Source of the DNA: Filobasidium wieringae | Lineage: Eukaryota; Basidiomycota; Tremellomycetes; Filobasidiales; Filobasidiaceae | NCBI GenBank assembly: GCA_001600055.1 | Contig: BCIV01000010.1 | Span: 620,001-684,000 of the forward strand | Direction: 5' to 3' | Length of the DNA: 64,000 nt | In this document: positions 1 to 13,178 of the stretch, one piece after another | Position numbering within the stretch: position 1 is the stretch's first letter | How the letters are laid out: each line of letters opens with the position of its first letter | The notes under the pieces: generated by a model | Databases searched by the model: none | The model's input: only the letters and a program-made list of their open reading frames with translations | What the model was told of the DNA's origin: nothing | Translations under genes and position numbers: made by a program

Positions 1-467
1 TTATAGTCTGCACCGCGGATCTATGCAACTGATAATCACAATCAACAGTCTCGTACTCGCCGCCGACCAATGCACGTTTCTCCATTCTTGGACGATAATC
101 TTCAGGTTCTTACCATTCTCCCACGTTCCTGTTCGTATATTCGGTACATCCAGACATAGATACTCTCGTATATCCCGCTGGAACTAGTTCGATCGGCTTG
201 AGATCGCGATACCTCGCCACATAGCACCCCAGTCATACCTGCAAGTTGCCTCCACTTTACACCATTCACGAGGTCGTCATTCGTCTATAACCCCATCCAG
301 CAAATCGCAATTTCTCTGCTTGCCACGATCACCATCCGAGTCAACGATCTTACGAGGAAACTCTCATCGAACAGACCCGTTCGAGCTTACCGAGTTTTCC
401 TCACATTCCAACTGAGATCAAGGCCTTTTCCTACAAGGAAGACCTTGAGCTCGGTTTCCTACCTGTT
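1..467 (+). promoter_or_regulatory. upstream region and probable 5' leader of the ankyrin/RCC1/BTB gene
   Basis: No gene is visible here. The stretch is pyrimidine-rich and has no ATG between about position 72 and the chosen start at 468, which fits a transcribed leader. No clear TATA box was seen. The window begins inside this intergenic region, so the full promoter may lie outside. Confidence 0.4.
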
Positions 468-3400
468 ATGAACAGCACCAATCTACACGTTTATTACCTG
501 CAAAGGAATTTATCCGGGTTCAAGAAATACCTGGATGGGACGGAACAGTTCGAGGGAGGCAAGGGGAATGGGCACGGTGGGAAGGCAGGATCTTCAAGCG
601 GTCCCCGGAGTTGGAGCTTGAATTCGTTGTCGTCAGCACCGAAGAAACCAGATCCGAATGTCAAGGATGGACTAGGCAGGACCGTACTCCATCTGGTCTG
701 TTCCACCGTCAACGATTCCAAATCACACGACTTCCTCTCCGTCCTCCTCAACCATCCTCAAATCGCGGTAAACGTACAAGATTCAGAGTCGGGGTGGACA
801 CCCCTCCATCGAGCCATGTGGGCCGGTAATCTTCGAGCTGCGAGGGATTTATTGTCGAGGAGTGATATCGACATTGGCGTCAAAGATTATGAAGGTTTCT
901 CCCCCTTCGATGTTTACAATTCCACCTGTGAGGGTACCAACCCCACGGAAGCTGCCGCCGGTACGGATCTCTACACCTGGGGAAGTAATCGTAATTACAG
1001 CTTAGGAGCGGGGGACGCGACCGATCGAGCTCTTCCCGAGCGAGTCAATCTTCTTAATCAAGTTCAAGCTACTGCTGCGGCCGATACTTCCACCGAGAGG
1101 GACGATTCCGTTCAGCCTTCCTATGATTCGACCAAGTTTGATCGAGTCGGCGTTAATGATGTCGTCATGGCCAAGTTTCATACGGGAGTGCTGACGGCGG
1201 AGAGGAGAGGGAATCTATCTTTGACTGGATTTGGGTCGAACGGAAGGTGAGTGTCGCCTGGAGAGACTGATCCAATGGGCTTTCATTGATATGGTTTTCT
1301 TACAACGACTACTAGGCTGGGCAAATCGACTCATTCGCAATATGCCCTCTTACCCCATTCAGACTTGATGAACGTCAACTTCACTGCCATCGCTTTGGGG
1401 CAGGATCATACCCTCGCCGTGACCTCGGGTGGATATATCATGTCTTGGGGTCAGAACAGGTTCTCTCAATTGGGATACGTTATCGAAGCAGCAGCAGATA
1501 CCGTGCATAAAGCTTTCAACAATTCGTCCGAAGAGGTACAGGTTCAAGTCCAGCCCAAAAGGATCATCGGACCGTTAAAGAAGGAGTTTGTAGTTGGGGT
1601 AGCTGCTAGTCGGCTTAGCAGCGCTTGTTGGACGAGCGATTCGATCTGGACTTGGGGGACGAACAGCGGACATTTGGGGTACGACAAGGCTACCAACCCG
1701 GTCCAGGTCTTGCCGCGGAAGGTCACTGGAATCAGTCAGTCCGTCATTGATATGGCCATGACGGATTATGCGACAGCTTGTCTGGTGGAAACCAAGGAGG
1801 TCCTGGTCATGCATCACGACGCGGTTTTTAAGATCAATTTCCCTACACAACGCTTCCCTTCCGACTTTATCGTTTACCGACCCCCTCAGTATGTTTCCCG
1901 ACCGACAATTGACAAGATCACTTCATGTGGGAACACCGTGGCGGCGGTCTCATCGCTGGGTGATGTCTTCACCTTCAACTTGCCAAATCCGGTCGATATC
2001 CCTGATATCAAGACTTGGAATGTGAAACCTCAAATGGCATGGGCGTTGAGAAAACGATTCACAGCTGTGAAGGACGTAGCACTGGGGTCGGACTCGACCA
2101 TCATTCTGTGTACACACTCGGGACATGTATTTGTTCGCCAGAGGCAGGGAAAACAGGTCAAAGTGGTTCGTTTGCCACGGTTACAGAGAGTCATCAAGGT
2201 AGCCTGTAACGAGGTGGGAAGCTTTGCGGCCATCCGAAGCGACGCTACTCCTGGAGAGTTCTCGGTATCGGGGCCCACGCTGAACGAAGACCTATTGAAT
2301 CTCCTGCCGCATATGCGTCGGACGGTGCAGTCGATGTTTGGGCAAGTCGAAAACGCTTACAGGCGAACGGACGATGACGAAGATGATGGCGATAGTGCGG
2401 TACAGCATGATATCGAGATCGCAACCCGGATAGCCATCATCGACCAGAGTTGGCAGACCAAAGATGAAAGTGCAACGCTGGGAACCGATGTTTGGCTCGT
2501 AGTGGGATCTCGGCGGGTACCGGCTCATAAATTCATCTTGGTTCATCGCTTGCCAAAACTGGCACCAGTTCTCAAGACTCGTTCCGTCCCGACTACCCTC
2601 CAGAACGTGATTTCAGTGGAGATCAACGAGTCAAGAGAGTTTGAAATTCATTTCTCGAATATGGAGTTCGTCACTCTGATCTTGTTACTGCAATACGCTT
2701 ACTCGGACGACATTGCTGCCCTGTGGGACAACCGAGTTCTATACAGGGCGCAAGGCCAGATTCCTGAATTTCGTCCTGACGTCAGCTTGATCAAGCGTCA
2801 GTTGATCGACTGGGTCGAAATTCTTGATTTGGAAAAGCTACGAGGCCCTTTAGCTTCAACCGGCAAAGTCGCGGTCGCACCTACTTTGAAGCAGACGTGG
2901 CAGAGTTTCCACAAGTTATCGCAGGATGCCACAAAGAAGGCTTCCGCTGACTGCGACACAATTCTACGTCTCAGTGACCGGGATCTGCTTGTCAACTCCC
3001 TTTTGCTTCGTGCTAGATGTCCAACGTTCGATGCGATGTACGAAGACACAGTCTGGACCACGAGGCGAGAGAACGAAGATGGCGAGGGTCACGTGGTGAT
3101 TGACATGTCACACCTACGTTATCGCTCATTCTCGCTGGTCATGCGTTTCTTGCACGAGGGTACCGAAGATTTGATAGATTATAGCCGTAAGACACTATTG
3201 CCGGTCTCTTTTCGTGATTAGCGTTTGACACATCTCATATCCGCAGACCAGGACACTCTTGACGGGCTGCTGGACTTCGTTTTCGAAACCCTCGCTGTAG
3301 CAAACTTCCTATTGCTCGATCGCCTCGTATCTGTCTTGTCACAAGTGATTCGACGACACGTTGCGACGAACAACGCAGCATCACTCGCTACTGAGGCGGC

Positions 3401-5120
3401 TTTCCACAACGCCGTTTCCTTGAAGAACAGTATATTTCACTATATCGCCTGCAACCTGGAGACTATGCTCGAGAACGGCTATCTGGACGATATGAACACC
3501 CAGATCCTGAATGACTTGGCCTCGTTTGTCCAAGAAAGACAAGGCATGAAGTTGCCCGTATCCCGCAGCGGCATTCTGACCGAAATGGCAGTGGAGCGGC
3601 AAACCGACTGGCTAGAGAGCTTGGACCTGCCGCAACCTAAAATACGACCTCCACGAATTTGGAAGGTACGGTCGCCTCGTGTATACCCTGCTGTTCTGCC
3701 TCCTTCGTCGAAGAAGGGCAAAGGCAAAGCCTCTGAGAGGAAGATTGCGATCGGTTCTGCTTTGGACAGTCGGGACCAAGACGACATGTTTGAAATGGAA
3801 GAGGACATCGCTCCTCCAGTAGCTGTGGCAACTTCACAAAGAAAACCAGCCACTGGACTGTTAGCTGGCACTCCAGCGGTTGAAACGCTTAATAAAGGAA
3901 CCCCATGGCGCTCGTCAGCCGTCGACACAGCGAAAAAGTTCGTGAGAAGAATTGTATACGTTTTGTTCGTCTTTGCTAACCTTGAATCTGAAAAGGTTCG
4001 ATCTTCGTGCTATTATGGCAGAAACAGAAACATCACTCGCAGGTCCGTCAACTCCGCCAACTGGTGCAGCTGGCAAGTACATGCCACCATCTGCGCGCAA
4101 AGCTTCGTTAGGGGTCCCGGCTTCCGCTTCTGCTACACCTCCACGACCGTCCGGCGTCAATCCTCTCTCAATCGGGAAGGAATCGCCGGGATCATGGCGA
4201 ACAGGTAGCACGGCGCCCACTTCGGCTAGCGCAGTTAACGGATCCTCGGCCTTCCCAACTCTCGGTTCAAGTCAAAGGCCAAATACTGCCAAGATGCCAT
4301 CCAACAACAACGTCCGGTCAACTACGGCGAATCGAGTAGATCAAGCCGGTCCATCCAGAAGCGATGTCATCATTCCGTCACGCCAAGCAACGCTGGCGCG
4401 GAAAGGATCGTAAGTCAACCAGGCCATTCCGTTCTCTGTGCAGAATTCTTTTTGACAACGAAACAATTCTCCATTCTCAGTGAACCTGCTTGGGCAACGC
4501 CTGTAACGTACTTCTCCCCTCCGATCTCGACGATCGCTACATCGCCCGGCACATCTGGCGCTTTCTCGATCCTCGAGATCCAGCAGCATGAAAGGGACAT
4601 ACAGGCTCATCGCAACGAACTCAAGATGGCCCCTAAGAGTCTTGTAGAAATTCAGGAACAAGAACGTAAGGACGAGGAAGCTAAAGTTGCCGAGCTAGAG
4701 TTTCAGAGATGGTGGGCGCACGAAGAGGCAAGGATTGCAGCCGAAAATTCTAGAAATCAACCTAAAGCACAAGGAAATGCCAAACGAGGTGCGGGCACAC
4801 GCCATGCTTCAGACGTTGGCAAAGACAATCGAAGTAAGGGAAAGAGCAAGAAGCCCCTTGAACCAAAGCCTTCACCGGTTCCCAAAACCACTTCAAAGAC
4901 TGCTACTGTAAAGACGCCTCAACCTAATGATCGACAAGCTCATCCAGCCAAATCTCCAGCCAAATCGAAAACAACCAACCCACCTAAGGCATCCAACCCC
5001 AAAGAATCTAGTGACAACCTCGCAAATCCCCCATCATCGACTCTTAATCCCTTCGCATTCGGGTTCGTTCCAACACAGACCCCCAAGGCCCCGACAAGTG
5101 GGTCACACCTTACAAAATAA
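468..5120 (+). CDS. ankyrin-RCC1-BTB protein, IBtk-like
   Basis: Five exons give a consistent frame: 468-1246, 1316-3186, 3247-3937, 3996-4409, 4481-5120, for about 1464 residues. The N-terminal part holds ankyrin-type repeats (GRTVLHLVCS, GWTPLHRAMWAGN at about residues 85-150). RCC1 repeats follow (DLYTWGSNRNYSLG, GHTL-type, YIMSWGQNRFSQLG) to about residue 560. Two BTB/POZ-like segments come next (DVWLVVGSRRVPAHKFIL, then DRDLLVNSLLLRARCPTF). The C-terminal 400 residues are low-complexity, rich in Ser, Pro and Lys, with a coiled Glu/Arg stretch. This order matches the animal inhibitor of Bruton's tyrosine kinase (IBtk), in which tandem BTB domains act as a CUL3 ubiquitin-ligase adaptor; that role is inferred from family. 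Intron 3 uses a GTTCGT donor, chosen over GTGAG three bases later because only it keeps frame. The gene converges on the Pumilio gene. Confidence 0.85.
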
Positions 5121-5509
5121 TTACGCACATTTTTCAGGATGGATGACGACACGCATATTAGAGGAGGGCCCCCTCAAAGTTGTATAAATCAAACAGTTGT
5201 AACAATCCAGGTCATGTCGATCTCAGTTTCAGTTGTGACTATAGCATTAAATGGTACATCTGCGTTGTTGCGCACGAGAGGCAAATGATACACCTGTTTG
5301 TCTATCAAAAACGACCCGTTGACAGGATAACAGAACGTTATGGTATCGAGACGAGAAAAAAGGGCCTCGAAAGCCCAAGAGAATGCCCATCCAGTCCAAG
5401 CCGCGTACAAATTTTGATTTCTTGATGCTGTTGCATCGTCGTCCTGCTCCGCACGTACTGATCGTACATATACACACTCGTCCTATCCGTTGCATCTAGA
5501 GAAATTGTT
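5121..5509. other. convergent 3' spacer between BTB gene and Pumilio gene
   Basis: This 389 bp spacer separates two converging genes and probably holds both 3' untranslated regions. It contains T-rich and AT-rich words but no ORF with family similarity and no RNA gene that I could recognise. Confidence 0.5.
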
Positions 5510-8500
5510 TTACATGTACGGCGCGTACCCTTGTTGAGGTGGGAAGTTTGCCATGTTGCCATTCTCAATGGGCAGCATACCCATGTTGTTCATAGCAGGA
5601 CCATCCGACTGATCGGAAGGCGCAGCGGCAGTGAAGCCGGCACCGCCGAAAGCTGCTTCATTGTTGTGTTGAGCACCAGCGAACGGTGCTTGGGTCTGTC
5701 CGAATTGTGGTCCGGGGAATTGTTGCTGACCCATATGTTGGTAAGGCATATCGTAACCCGCGCCCATTGCACCTTGGTATCCTCCATAACCTCCCATACC
5801 TTGTCCTGGGCCGGGTCCGTACATGTCATTCATGCCGTTATGGTGCATGTTGGGGTGACCGCCACCCATGTGACGTGGGTGGTAGCCGCCTCGTCCGCCA
5901 TGTCCTCCGTGACCTCCATGACCATACCCGTTACCGCCGTAGTTGTTCATGCCCAAGTTCATCATACCCTGCTGTCCCTGGTAACCACCACCACCGTAGT
6001 GATCCTGATGTCCGTGCTGCTCCCGCTGCAATTTGGATTGTATACGCTTGCCGTAAGGGGTGTTGCGGATCATAGGCAGAATGGGCCGGATGTGATCAAC
6101 AAGCTGTGAAGAAGATCTAGAGTCAAGGGGAGATCTTGCTGGATTCACGTGCAAGGGGTACTTACAGCCATTCGCTGGGCAGGATCAGCGTAATCGAGCG
6201 CCGTTTGGACAACGTAGTTGGCAAATGAATCTCTCAGGAGCTTTTCCAGTCGACCACGGCTCAAAAGCTCAGCGACCAGTATCTTTCGGAGTTCTGGGTC
6301 GGCGACACGGATGCACTGAGACACGCTTATCAAGTAAGTACGATTCAGAAATTATGGTAGATATAGACTGACCTTCTCAATCACGTTCGAACTGAACTTC
6401 TGAACCGACAAGACGCAAACGTTGCCGACGAATTGGCGGATAAGCGGCTCGCTGAATCGAACATCGTTCAGGTCAAGCACATATTCTGCAGAAATATCGG
6501 TTGTTATCAGCTGCCACCCAAACCCTCGTACTGACAGAGTTGTGCTACTTACGGACAACGTAGTTGCCGAAGGGATCCTGAACAAGGGTCAATGCATGGA
6601 AGGTGATTTCCGTGACAAGCTGAACCCGCTGAGAATCGGTCGCGTGATCGATACATCGCTGGAGGACGCAGCAACCATGACGGTGTGTAGCGACCTCAAC
6701 ACAGTGGGCGGCTACAGCGTTATAGATGAACTGGTTATCCTCGGGAATGAGACGGTTCAAACACTTTTGAATCACGTGGTTTCCATTCAGGTCCTTAATC
6801 AGGGCGACTACGTTCAAGCTCAGCGCGAGAATGATGCTTCGAATCTGGTTGGGTTGCCTAGGGTTGCTGAGGAAATCGATCATCTTCTGGACAGCTCGAG
6901 TACCGTGCATGTTCAAGGAGATTCCGACAAGGTCGTTTGCGACTGATTCGCAGATGACGTTGCGCTGTTCCTCAGTGGAGTACTCCAGGAGCTTCTGACA
7001 GAGGTAGTTCCCGAAAGGATCTGAAATATATGAGATCAGCATCGGCGGAGGAAGTGGGCACTACAGCGGAGTGACTTACCAGTCATGAGCTCTGGGAAGT
7101 GTCCATACGTCTCCCTGAAGATCATGTCCCGGTGTTCTGGAACTTCCTCTTCCAACTTCTTCTGCAGATATCGACATCCGTGCTGGTCCTTTGAGAGGGA
7201 AAGAATCTCACCCTGGAGATCTTCCAATCGCATTCCGGCGAACCGGTTGTCTGTCGAGCAGAAGCAGAGTTAGTCTCGGGCCCCAAAAGACGAAGTGTAA
7301 CAAGTTCACTCACATTCTCGTTCCATGTCAGCCTTCTTGGATCTCATACCCATACCACCGCCAGGGTAGAGAGCACCGGAGCCGAAGTTGTCATCATCGA
7401 ATCCGTACGACTCGTACCCGCCGAATTGATGTCCAGCAAGAGGAGGAGGAGGTGCGATGCCAGGAGCTTCCATGCCAGCGTAAAGAGGGTCAGGCTGACC
7501 GTAAGGCTTCTTGCCCTGCAAAAGCGAACAGCTGCATCAGAACAAACACGGAGAGCTTGCCTTCTCTGCACTTACCCTGGGTCCAGAAGAGATAGAACCA
7601 AATCCACTGCCAACCTTTGAGAAAGCCTTGGCCAAGTCAGGGTTGGAGAACCCACGTTGACTAGCAGAGAGCCCCTCAAGGGCTTGACCACCAGCGATAC
7701 CACCGGCACCGGGTCCAGCAGGTCCGTTCTTCCTGTAGTTGGAGAACTGAGCCAGGCCAGAGGAGTTCAAGGGAGCGCCGGGTGTGCCGGGAACCGATCG
7801 GCTGGGCATCGCGGGAAGAGAAGCGATAGAAGCAGACATGTCTCCAGAAGCGCCGTTGGGACCGGTAGGAGACTCTCGTCTGGACACGCTAGGGGTGAGG
7901 TTACTAGCCTGAGCGGAGGCTGCATTTGCAGTGCCAGGAACGGCAGCAGAGCCGGGACGAGGAGCTGTTTCGTTGGCAGACTTGGGAACACCAGAGAATT
8001 GAGGCCATTCCGAGGTCTTCAAACCGTTGTCAAAGGGTCGGTGAGGGAAACGCTGAGCGGTTTGAGCAAGAGGGGCCAAATCAAGAGCAGCAGAAGAGGT
8101 TGACAATTTGTTGTTCGTCTATCGAGCCAAGTCATAGCATAAGAGCGTGCTTCTATTTGACATCGAGGCGGATTCCTTACCTTTCCTGCCTCCCTATTTC
8201 CAGCGGCAGGGTAACCCTCGTCCTCGTTACCAAGGTTCAAGAAGTTGACCGAATCTAAAAAAATATTCACAACCATGATCAAAATGTTGAAACAGCTGGC
8301 GTATCCCAGATCACTGGACATACCTCTGGCGCCCTCAGCACCGACATCCTCCTCCTTAGCCTGACCCAAACTGAGCTTCTCCAATCCGAAGGTAACATCG
8401 TTTCCAGCACCGCTGCTGAGCATAGCGCTAGTCCTCCTGCTTCCAGGCATGGACTTGGCACCCAAACCGAGAGCTCCTGCACCGTTGGCCCCAGCATTCT

Positions 8501-8714
8501 TTACAGGGGTACCGATAGGTCCAGGAGTTTCACTGTTAGATCCCGAAGAGGGCAGGTTGAATCTAGACTTTCCAGCACCAGAAGGGGATGCAGTGCCGTT
8601 GATAGCAGCACCAGAAGGAGATAGGTTGGAGTTTTTGGAAGGAGGGGTGCCAGGCTGCTCGACTTTGGTGTCTTCAGCCTGTCCAGACTTGACGTCTTCA
8701 GTTTTGGAAGCCAT
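5510..8714 (-). CDS. Pumilio/PUF-family RNA-binding protein
   Basis: Nine exons on the minus strand: 8714-8324, 8254-8181, 8118-7576, 7515-7314, 7250-7080, 7020-6553, 6485-6373, 6315-6166, 6103-5510, giving 901 residues. The first 400 residues are Ser/Gly/Pro-rich and disordered. Eight PUF repeats run from about residue 405 to 730, with recognisable cores such as DQHGCRYLQKKLE, DPFGNYLCQKLLEY, NMHGTRAVQKMIDF, DLNGNHVIQKCLNRL, HRHGCCVLQRCIDHA and DPFGNYVVQYVLDL. The last 170 residues are rich in Gly, Met, His and Gln. PUF proteins bind UGUA-type elements in 3' UTRs and repress or localise mRNAs in the cytoplasm. The RNA-contacting residues at positions 12, 13 and 16 of each repeat (for example N-Y-Q, N-H-Q, S-N-E) look intact, so it should be a functional binder. 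All eight introns are 57-69 nt GT-AG. Confidence 0.93.
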
Positions 8715-9502
8715 GTTTGATGTGTGAGGTTTTGGATTATCGGAACTTTAGAAAAGTACCGATGCGCTTTTGGTTATGAATGAGAGTTGTATCAGCTCGA
8801 TTCTATACGATGATTCCCAATGGTTGCGTGCATATGAGGAAGAGCGTTGATTCGTCGGAAATCGCAACCACAAAGGAAGAGAATGGATTGTGATACTTAC
8901 ATTGAAATCCGAGTAACTAACTACTGTTCTACTGATTTTCAATCTATTTCCGCTTTTGGTTTCGCTGAATAAACTTGCTTCCACTGAGGTAATCCACCGA
9001 TATCTGCTCGTACTGGCAGATCCAAAGGTAGGATGTTTCTTGGGGAAGACTTGCGATTACTCGAGCGATAGCTGATAACTGAAGCTAAGTCTAGAACGCG
9101 CGGTAGAGCTTGCTTGTAAGCTGTTTTGAGGTTATATTACAGGCGTTTGAACACCAGAAGTTGAGAAAGAGCGAGGGGAAGAGTCTGGAGCTCAGCTATA
9201 GCAGTACTATCCTTAAGAGAGACTGTCTGTAGGGCTGATCAACGGCTGATGAGCCCTGATCTTCGACGGAAACTCAACCAGAATGAGACGCTATCCAGCC
9301 AAAATTTGGCGCATGGGCCCAAAGTAAAGCGCAGATAACGGCATAAGCGCATCAACGTAAAGGGCCAAGATCAACCGATACTACCGGTCCGCATCAGCGA
9401 TCATGCCTGATGTATATCCATCACATACTATTTCCAAAGCAATACAACCACCCTCGAGAGACAAGTAGGTTTTTCAATCTTTTTCCAAGTTTCGAATCCC
9501 GT
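8715..9502. other. promoter/leader of the Pumilio gene and 3' end of ARP3
   Basis: This 790 bp spacer lies upstream of the Pumilio start and downstream of the ARP3 stop. It holds no ORF with recognisable similarity. A long leader, possibly spliced, is likely for the Pumilio mRNA, but I cannot place its start. Confidence 0.4.
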
Positions 9503-11394
9503 TTACGAAGCGCTCCCGAACACCGAGAACCTTCTGACCAAGCTGGGTCCGAATTCCTCGTACTGAGCCTTTGTATGAGCGACATTGTAGAACTCTGGCA
9601 ACGAAGCCATCAGACTTCCTCCATACCAGACAGCGTATCGCTGTCTCTTGTGCGAGATTACATTGACCTCGACACCACTCGACTGAAGACGTATATGCCC
9701 ATATCAGTCTGTGCTGCCAAGAATGCAAGTGCGAAATACTCACCCGCATGTGGCTACCACTGGCAGTCTCACTGTTCGCAATTCGTCCATCAACAATGTG
9801 CTTCACGTCCCTCTGGAGCCGTCTACCAAAGTCCTTGAACATGGTAGAACCTCCGGATAACACGATGTTCTGAGAAGAAAGGGACAGAGACTGATCAGCA
9901 ACCGTCTGTCAAGCTTATTAGAGCGATTGAATGGCTCACCTTGTAAAGACCACGTCGCACGTCGATAGGACTGGTCTGGATGACAGTATCGACTACCTCG
10001 GGCAAAGGGGTCAAGAAGTCGGAGGAATAGATCTCTGGGTTGAAGAAGATCTCGGGGGCCAAAAATCGCTCGTAACCAATATCCAAATCGTATCGCTTTG
10101 CAGGGGAACAAGCTTCGTTTCAGTATGGTGTAAGCCTTTATATGACGATCTCCGAGAACTCACCCTTCCGGTAACGCTGTGCTCTCCCGCGAACCTGGCA
10201 AAGTACTTGTAAGGATCGGTATCGTACTTCTTGATCTCCTTGACGATATCCTGGCAAACATAAGTGTAATCCTCCTTGATCTTCTCCGCGCTATCAGAAC
10301 GGTAATTGCTGTCAGCGGAAGCTCCGCTGTTCCACGTCCCTCTTCCAACTCACACTCTGAGTTGATCCTCAGGAGGGATGATAGCCTGTTCACCACGATC
10401 ACGTAGCAAATTGAGAACGAATTGGGTGATATCTCTTCCGGCAATCGGAATATGTTTGATGGAAGATCCGATAACGTATCCATCGGCGACGGGGATGGTG
10501 TCTAAAACAGGTAGAGTAGATTTTTATTAACGGTTTTTCTCTGCTCTTGTAACGTAGATCGGCACTCACGGGTAACACCATCACCGCTGTCGATAACCAC
10601 ACCGGTCAAAGTACGGTCAGCAACCTTGTTGCTAGACCAAGAGGCAGCAAGAGCCAAAACAGCTTGCACAGCAATGTACCTGGACATCATAGGAATATTA
10701 GACGACTCTTTGCGGATGCGTGATGGATACGATGCTCACAATCCCTGGACGTTGAAGCTCTCGAACATGATCTCGGCTGTGTTCTCACGGTTCTCGGGCG
10801 CGTTGAGGGGGGGCTCAGTCTGTCAAGGGTAAAAGGTATTTCAAAATTCAGCACAAGCCTGGATCATGAATAAGAAACAGCTCACGAGTAGAACGTAGTG
10901 ATCCTCAGGCTCTGCCCTAAGATACTTGAATATCGTCTTTGCCCAGAACCTCTCCATCAGATCCCAGTTCTCGATCTGTCCATGTCGAATAGGATAGTTG
11001 ACGTTGTAAGTCTTGGAGTTTGCGATGGCCTCATCTCCAATAAAATAGTCCAGATCGTCGATACCCCTCTTGCTGGCAAGGTGACCGGGCTTGTTGGCTA
11101 CGGGAGGACCACGACCTCCAGCTCCAGATGAACCGCTCGATGAGGGAGATTGATGAGTTGCGATAGCGGTTGGGAAGACGAATGATGGCTCAGAGTTTCC
11201 TGCGAATCCCTATCGACCACGTCATAGGAATGAGCTAGATGCAGTAGCTGTATGGATTCAGTCATTCTCGAGTGAACTCACAGACTTGGAATAACCAGTT
11301 CCATTACTGCGCAAGCAATGACGATTAGCTTCACGACGACATGATCCGCTCAGACTTTCACTCACTCGATGACTAGGGGAGCAAGCCTTGACAT
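9503..11394 (-). CDS. ARP3: actin-related protein 3 (Arp2/3 complex)
   Basis: A chain of about nine short exons on the minus strand encodes Arp3, the ATP-binding subunit of the Arp2/3 complex that nucleates branched actin filaments at endocytic patches. Visible landmarks include the start [19 protein letters not shown] (first exon only 29 nt, 11394-11366), the phosphate loop [37 protein letters not shown], the second nucleotide-binding loop [30 protein letters not shown], and the C-terminus [10 protein letters not shown] Ser/Gly-rich insert (about residues 33-60) sits where Arp3 proteins vary. The exact borders of a few internal exons are uncertain, but the gene is clearly intact. The stop is TAA at 9503-9505. 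Confidence 0.94.
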
Positions 11395-13178
11395 TTTGAT
11401 ACAGGCTGAAACTTTCCGCGGAGCTTGAAGGAATCGAGAGACGAGGTGAAAGTATCGTTTGACAGGAGTTGAGGGTTCACCATACGCACCATATGGCTCT
11501 AGATGACGTCTTGGTTGCAGGCGTGGCTGTTTCAGGCGATCTCGAATGCATATGCGTTTACGATGCATGATGAGGCGTGTTGCAATGCCGCGGAGAAAGG
11601 TGAAGGAGCAATTTGACGGCGGTACCGTCTACTATCCAGAGTCTGATTGGGACCAGGGCTAAACAGAACAACGCCAAAGATAGATCTGCCATCGGAAAGA
11701 AAAGCCAGATTAGACCCGAACCTGGCGCTGACATCTGCCTTCACGTGTACTCTTGAACACCTTTATCGAACTTTGGTCAATGAACCAGCTCGACAGAATC
11801 ATCGTCTACATCTTGCAGGGACCAGTCGTTTGACGACCTTGTAATAAGTACCTTGACTATCTAGATGCAATTATATGGCTGCAGCCCTTCAGCTTGAATC
11901 CGGTACCGTCCCTTTGAAGAGCGAGAAAAAGAGAGGCAACAGACAAGCGCGTATGCTGCGACAACCGCAATGTAAGGACCGTATCGTTGAAGTTGGAACT
12001 ACTAGAGACCGGAAATTGGGGGTCGAAATGATCTTTGCGTACGTCGGCGCATAGCTTTCAGGCCCTCCATTGCCGTCTAAGCACGCTCCCGAGCACACGA
12101 CCATTTCTCTTCGCCCGAGGGTCGACTTCAGACTGTCCCTCCACTCAGCCTTGGACATAGCCTTTACGACGTATTCTACTCTAATTGGATGACCATCTTC
12201 AAACCTTCTCTTTTGTAAACGAGTCCGGGAATGGACAGATTCTCGCTAACCCCGAGGGCGGATCGGTCACCCCTAATCTACGTTCACGGTTTCAAGATGG
12301 CACAGTGAACCGGTTCGACAGAACCGTTCCATATGGGTAGCAAGTTGCGATACAAGCTATCGATGAGTTCGATAAGCGTCATATACATAGCGCAGCTGCG
12401 TTGACCGAACGACGAACATGTATGCAACAATCTGACTCCCGCTTCCCGCGCATTCGAGCGTCAAGGCTTGTTGCGATCTACTACTGAGCAATTGAAAGGG
12501 TATGGTATGGAGGATAAGGTCATATACGAGTTGACTATCTATCCTCCTCTTTCGATCGGATAGATGTGCGCAGCGAACGATGCAGAGAGTCCCAACGAGT
12601 CAACAACTTCTTAGTGGTCTACGCCGTTTTTGAAATCAATACCTCATGACATCAAGCGCGCTCAGGATCACCTGCTCTGAAGGAGTCGAGTGAGAGGTAT
12701 AAACGCCAACCTTCCGTCCGTTCACCCTGTGACCCACCTTCGGCGCAGAACATGCTGAAACCAGAGAAGCTGAAAATAAGACGGAACAAGGGAAAGAGGG
12801 CTGGAAAACCTTGAAATAACGAGTGAGTTGGCCCCTGAACGGGGAGAAAGAGAGTACAATGTCAAATGAGATCCTTGCAGCCTTGACAAGGTCTACAAAC
12901 CGCTTTGTGTGGGGGTGGATCTCCTCAACCCCCTTAGAAGCCTTCCTTTTCCCTTGAGAGTGCTCGTACCTGTAAGCTGAGTTGTACTGCTCCTGCTGTA
13001 GGTGCGGCTCAAAAGGGCCCAGGCTGCCACCCTTTCTCATCAGGATGCTACCATTGGAAGATGACGAAAAACTGCTCGATACGCTGACAAGTCACACATA
13101 CTTACTTGTCTGTCTGCAGCTTGACGATTGCGTTGACATGAGCGATGTTGTTACGAACATCAGCCATGGAACAGCCAG
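11395..13178. other. gene-poor region upstream of ARP3
   Basis: Nothing with convincing family similarity was found. The first few hundred bases should hold the ARP3 promoter. A minus-strand open stretch at 12636-13040 (134 codons) contains internal consensus splice sites. One donor with good consensus lies at about 13109, after a short frame starting at about 13171. Part of it could therefore be exons of a minus-strand gene continuing from the orphan ORF at 13179-14012. I could not assemble a convincing model. Confidence 0.35.

Noticed and set aside
5531..6109. Plus-strand frame of 192 codons opposite the Pumilio C-terminus
   Set aside because: It is the antisense of the Gly/Met-rich coding tail; low-complexity coding DNA commonly leaves such open frames.
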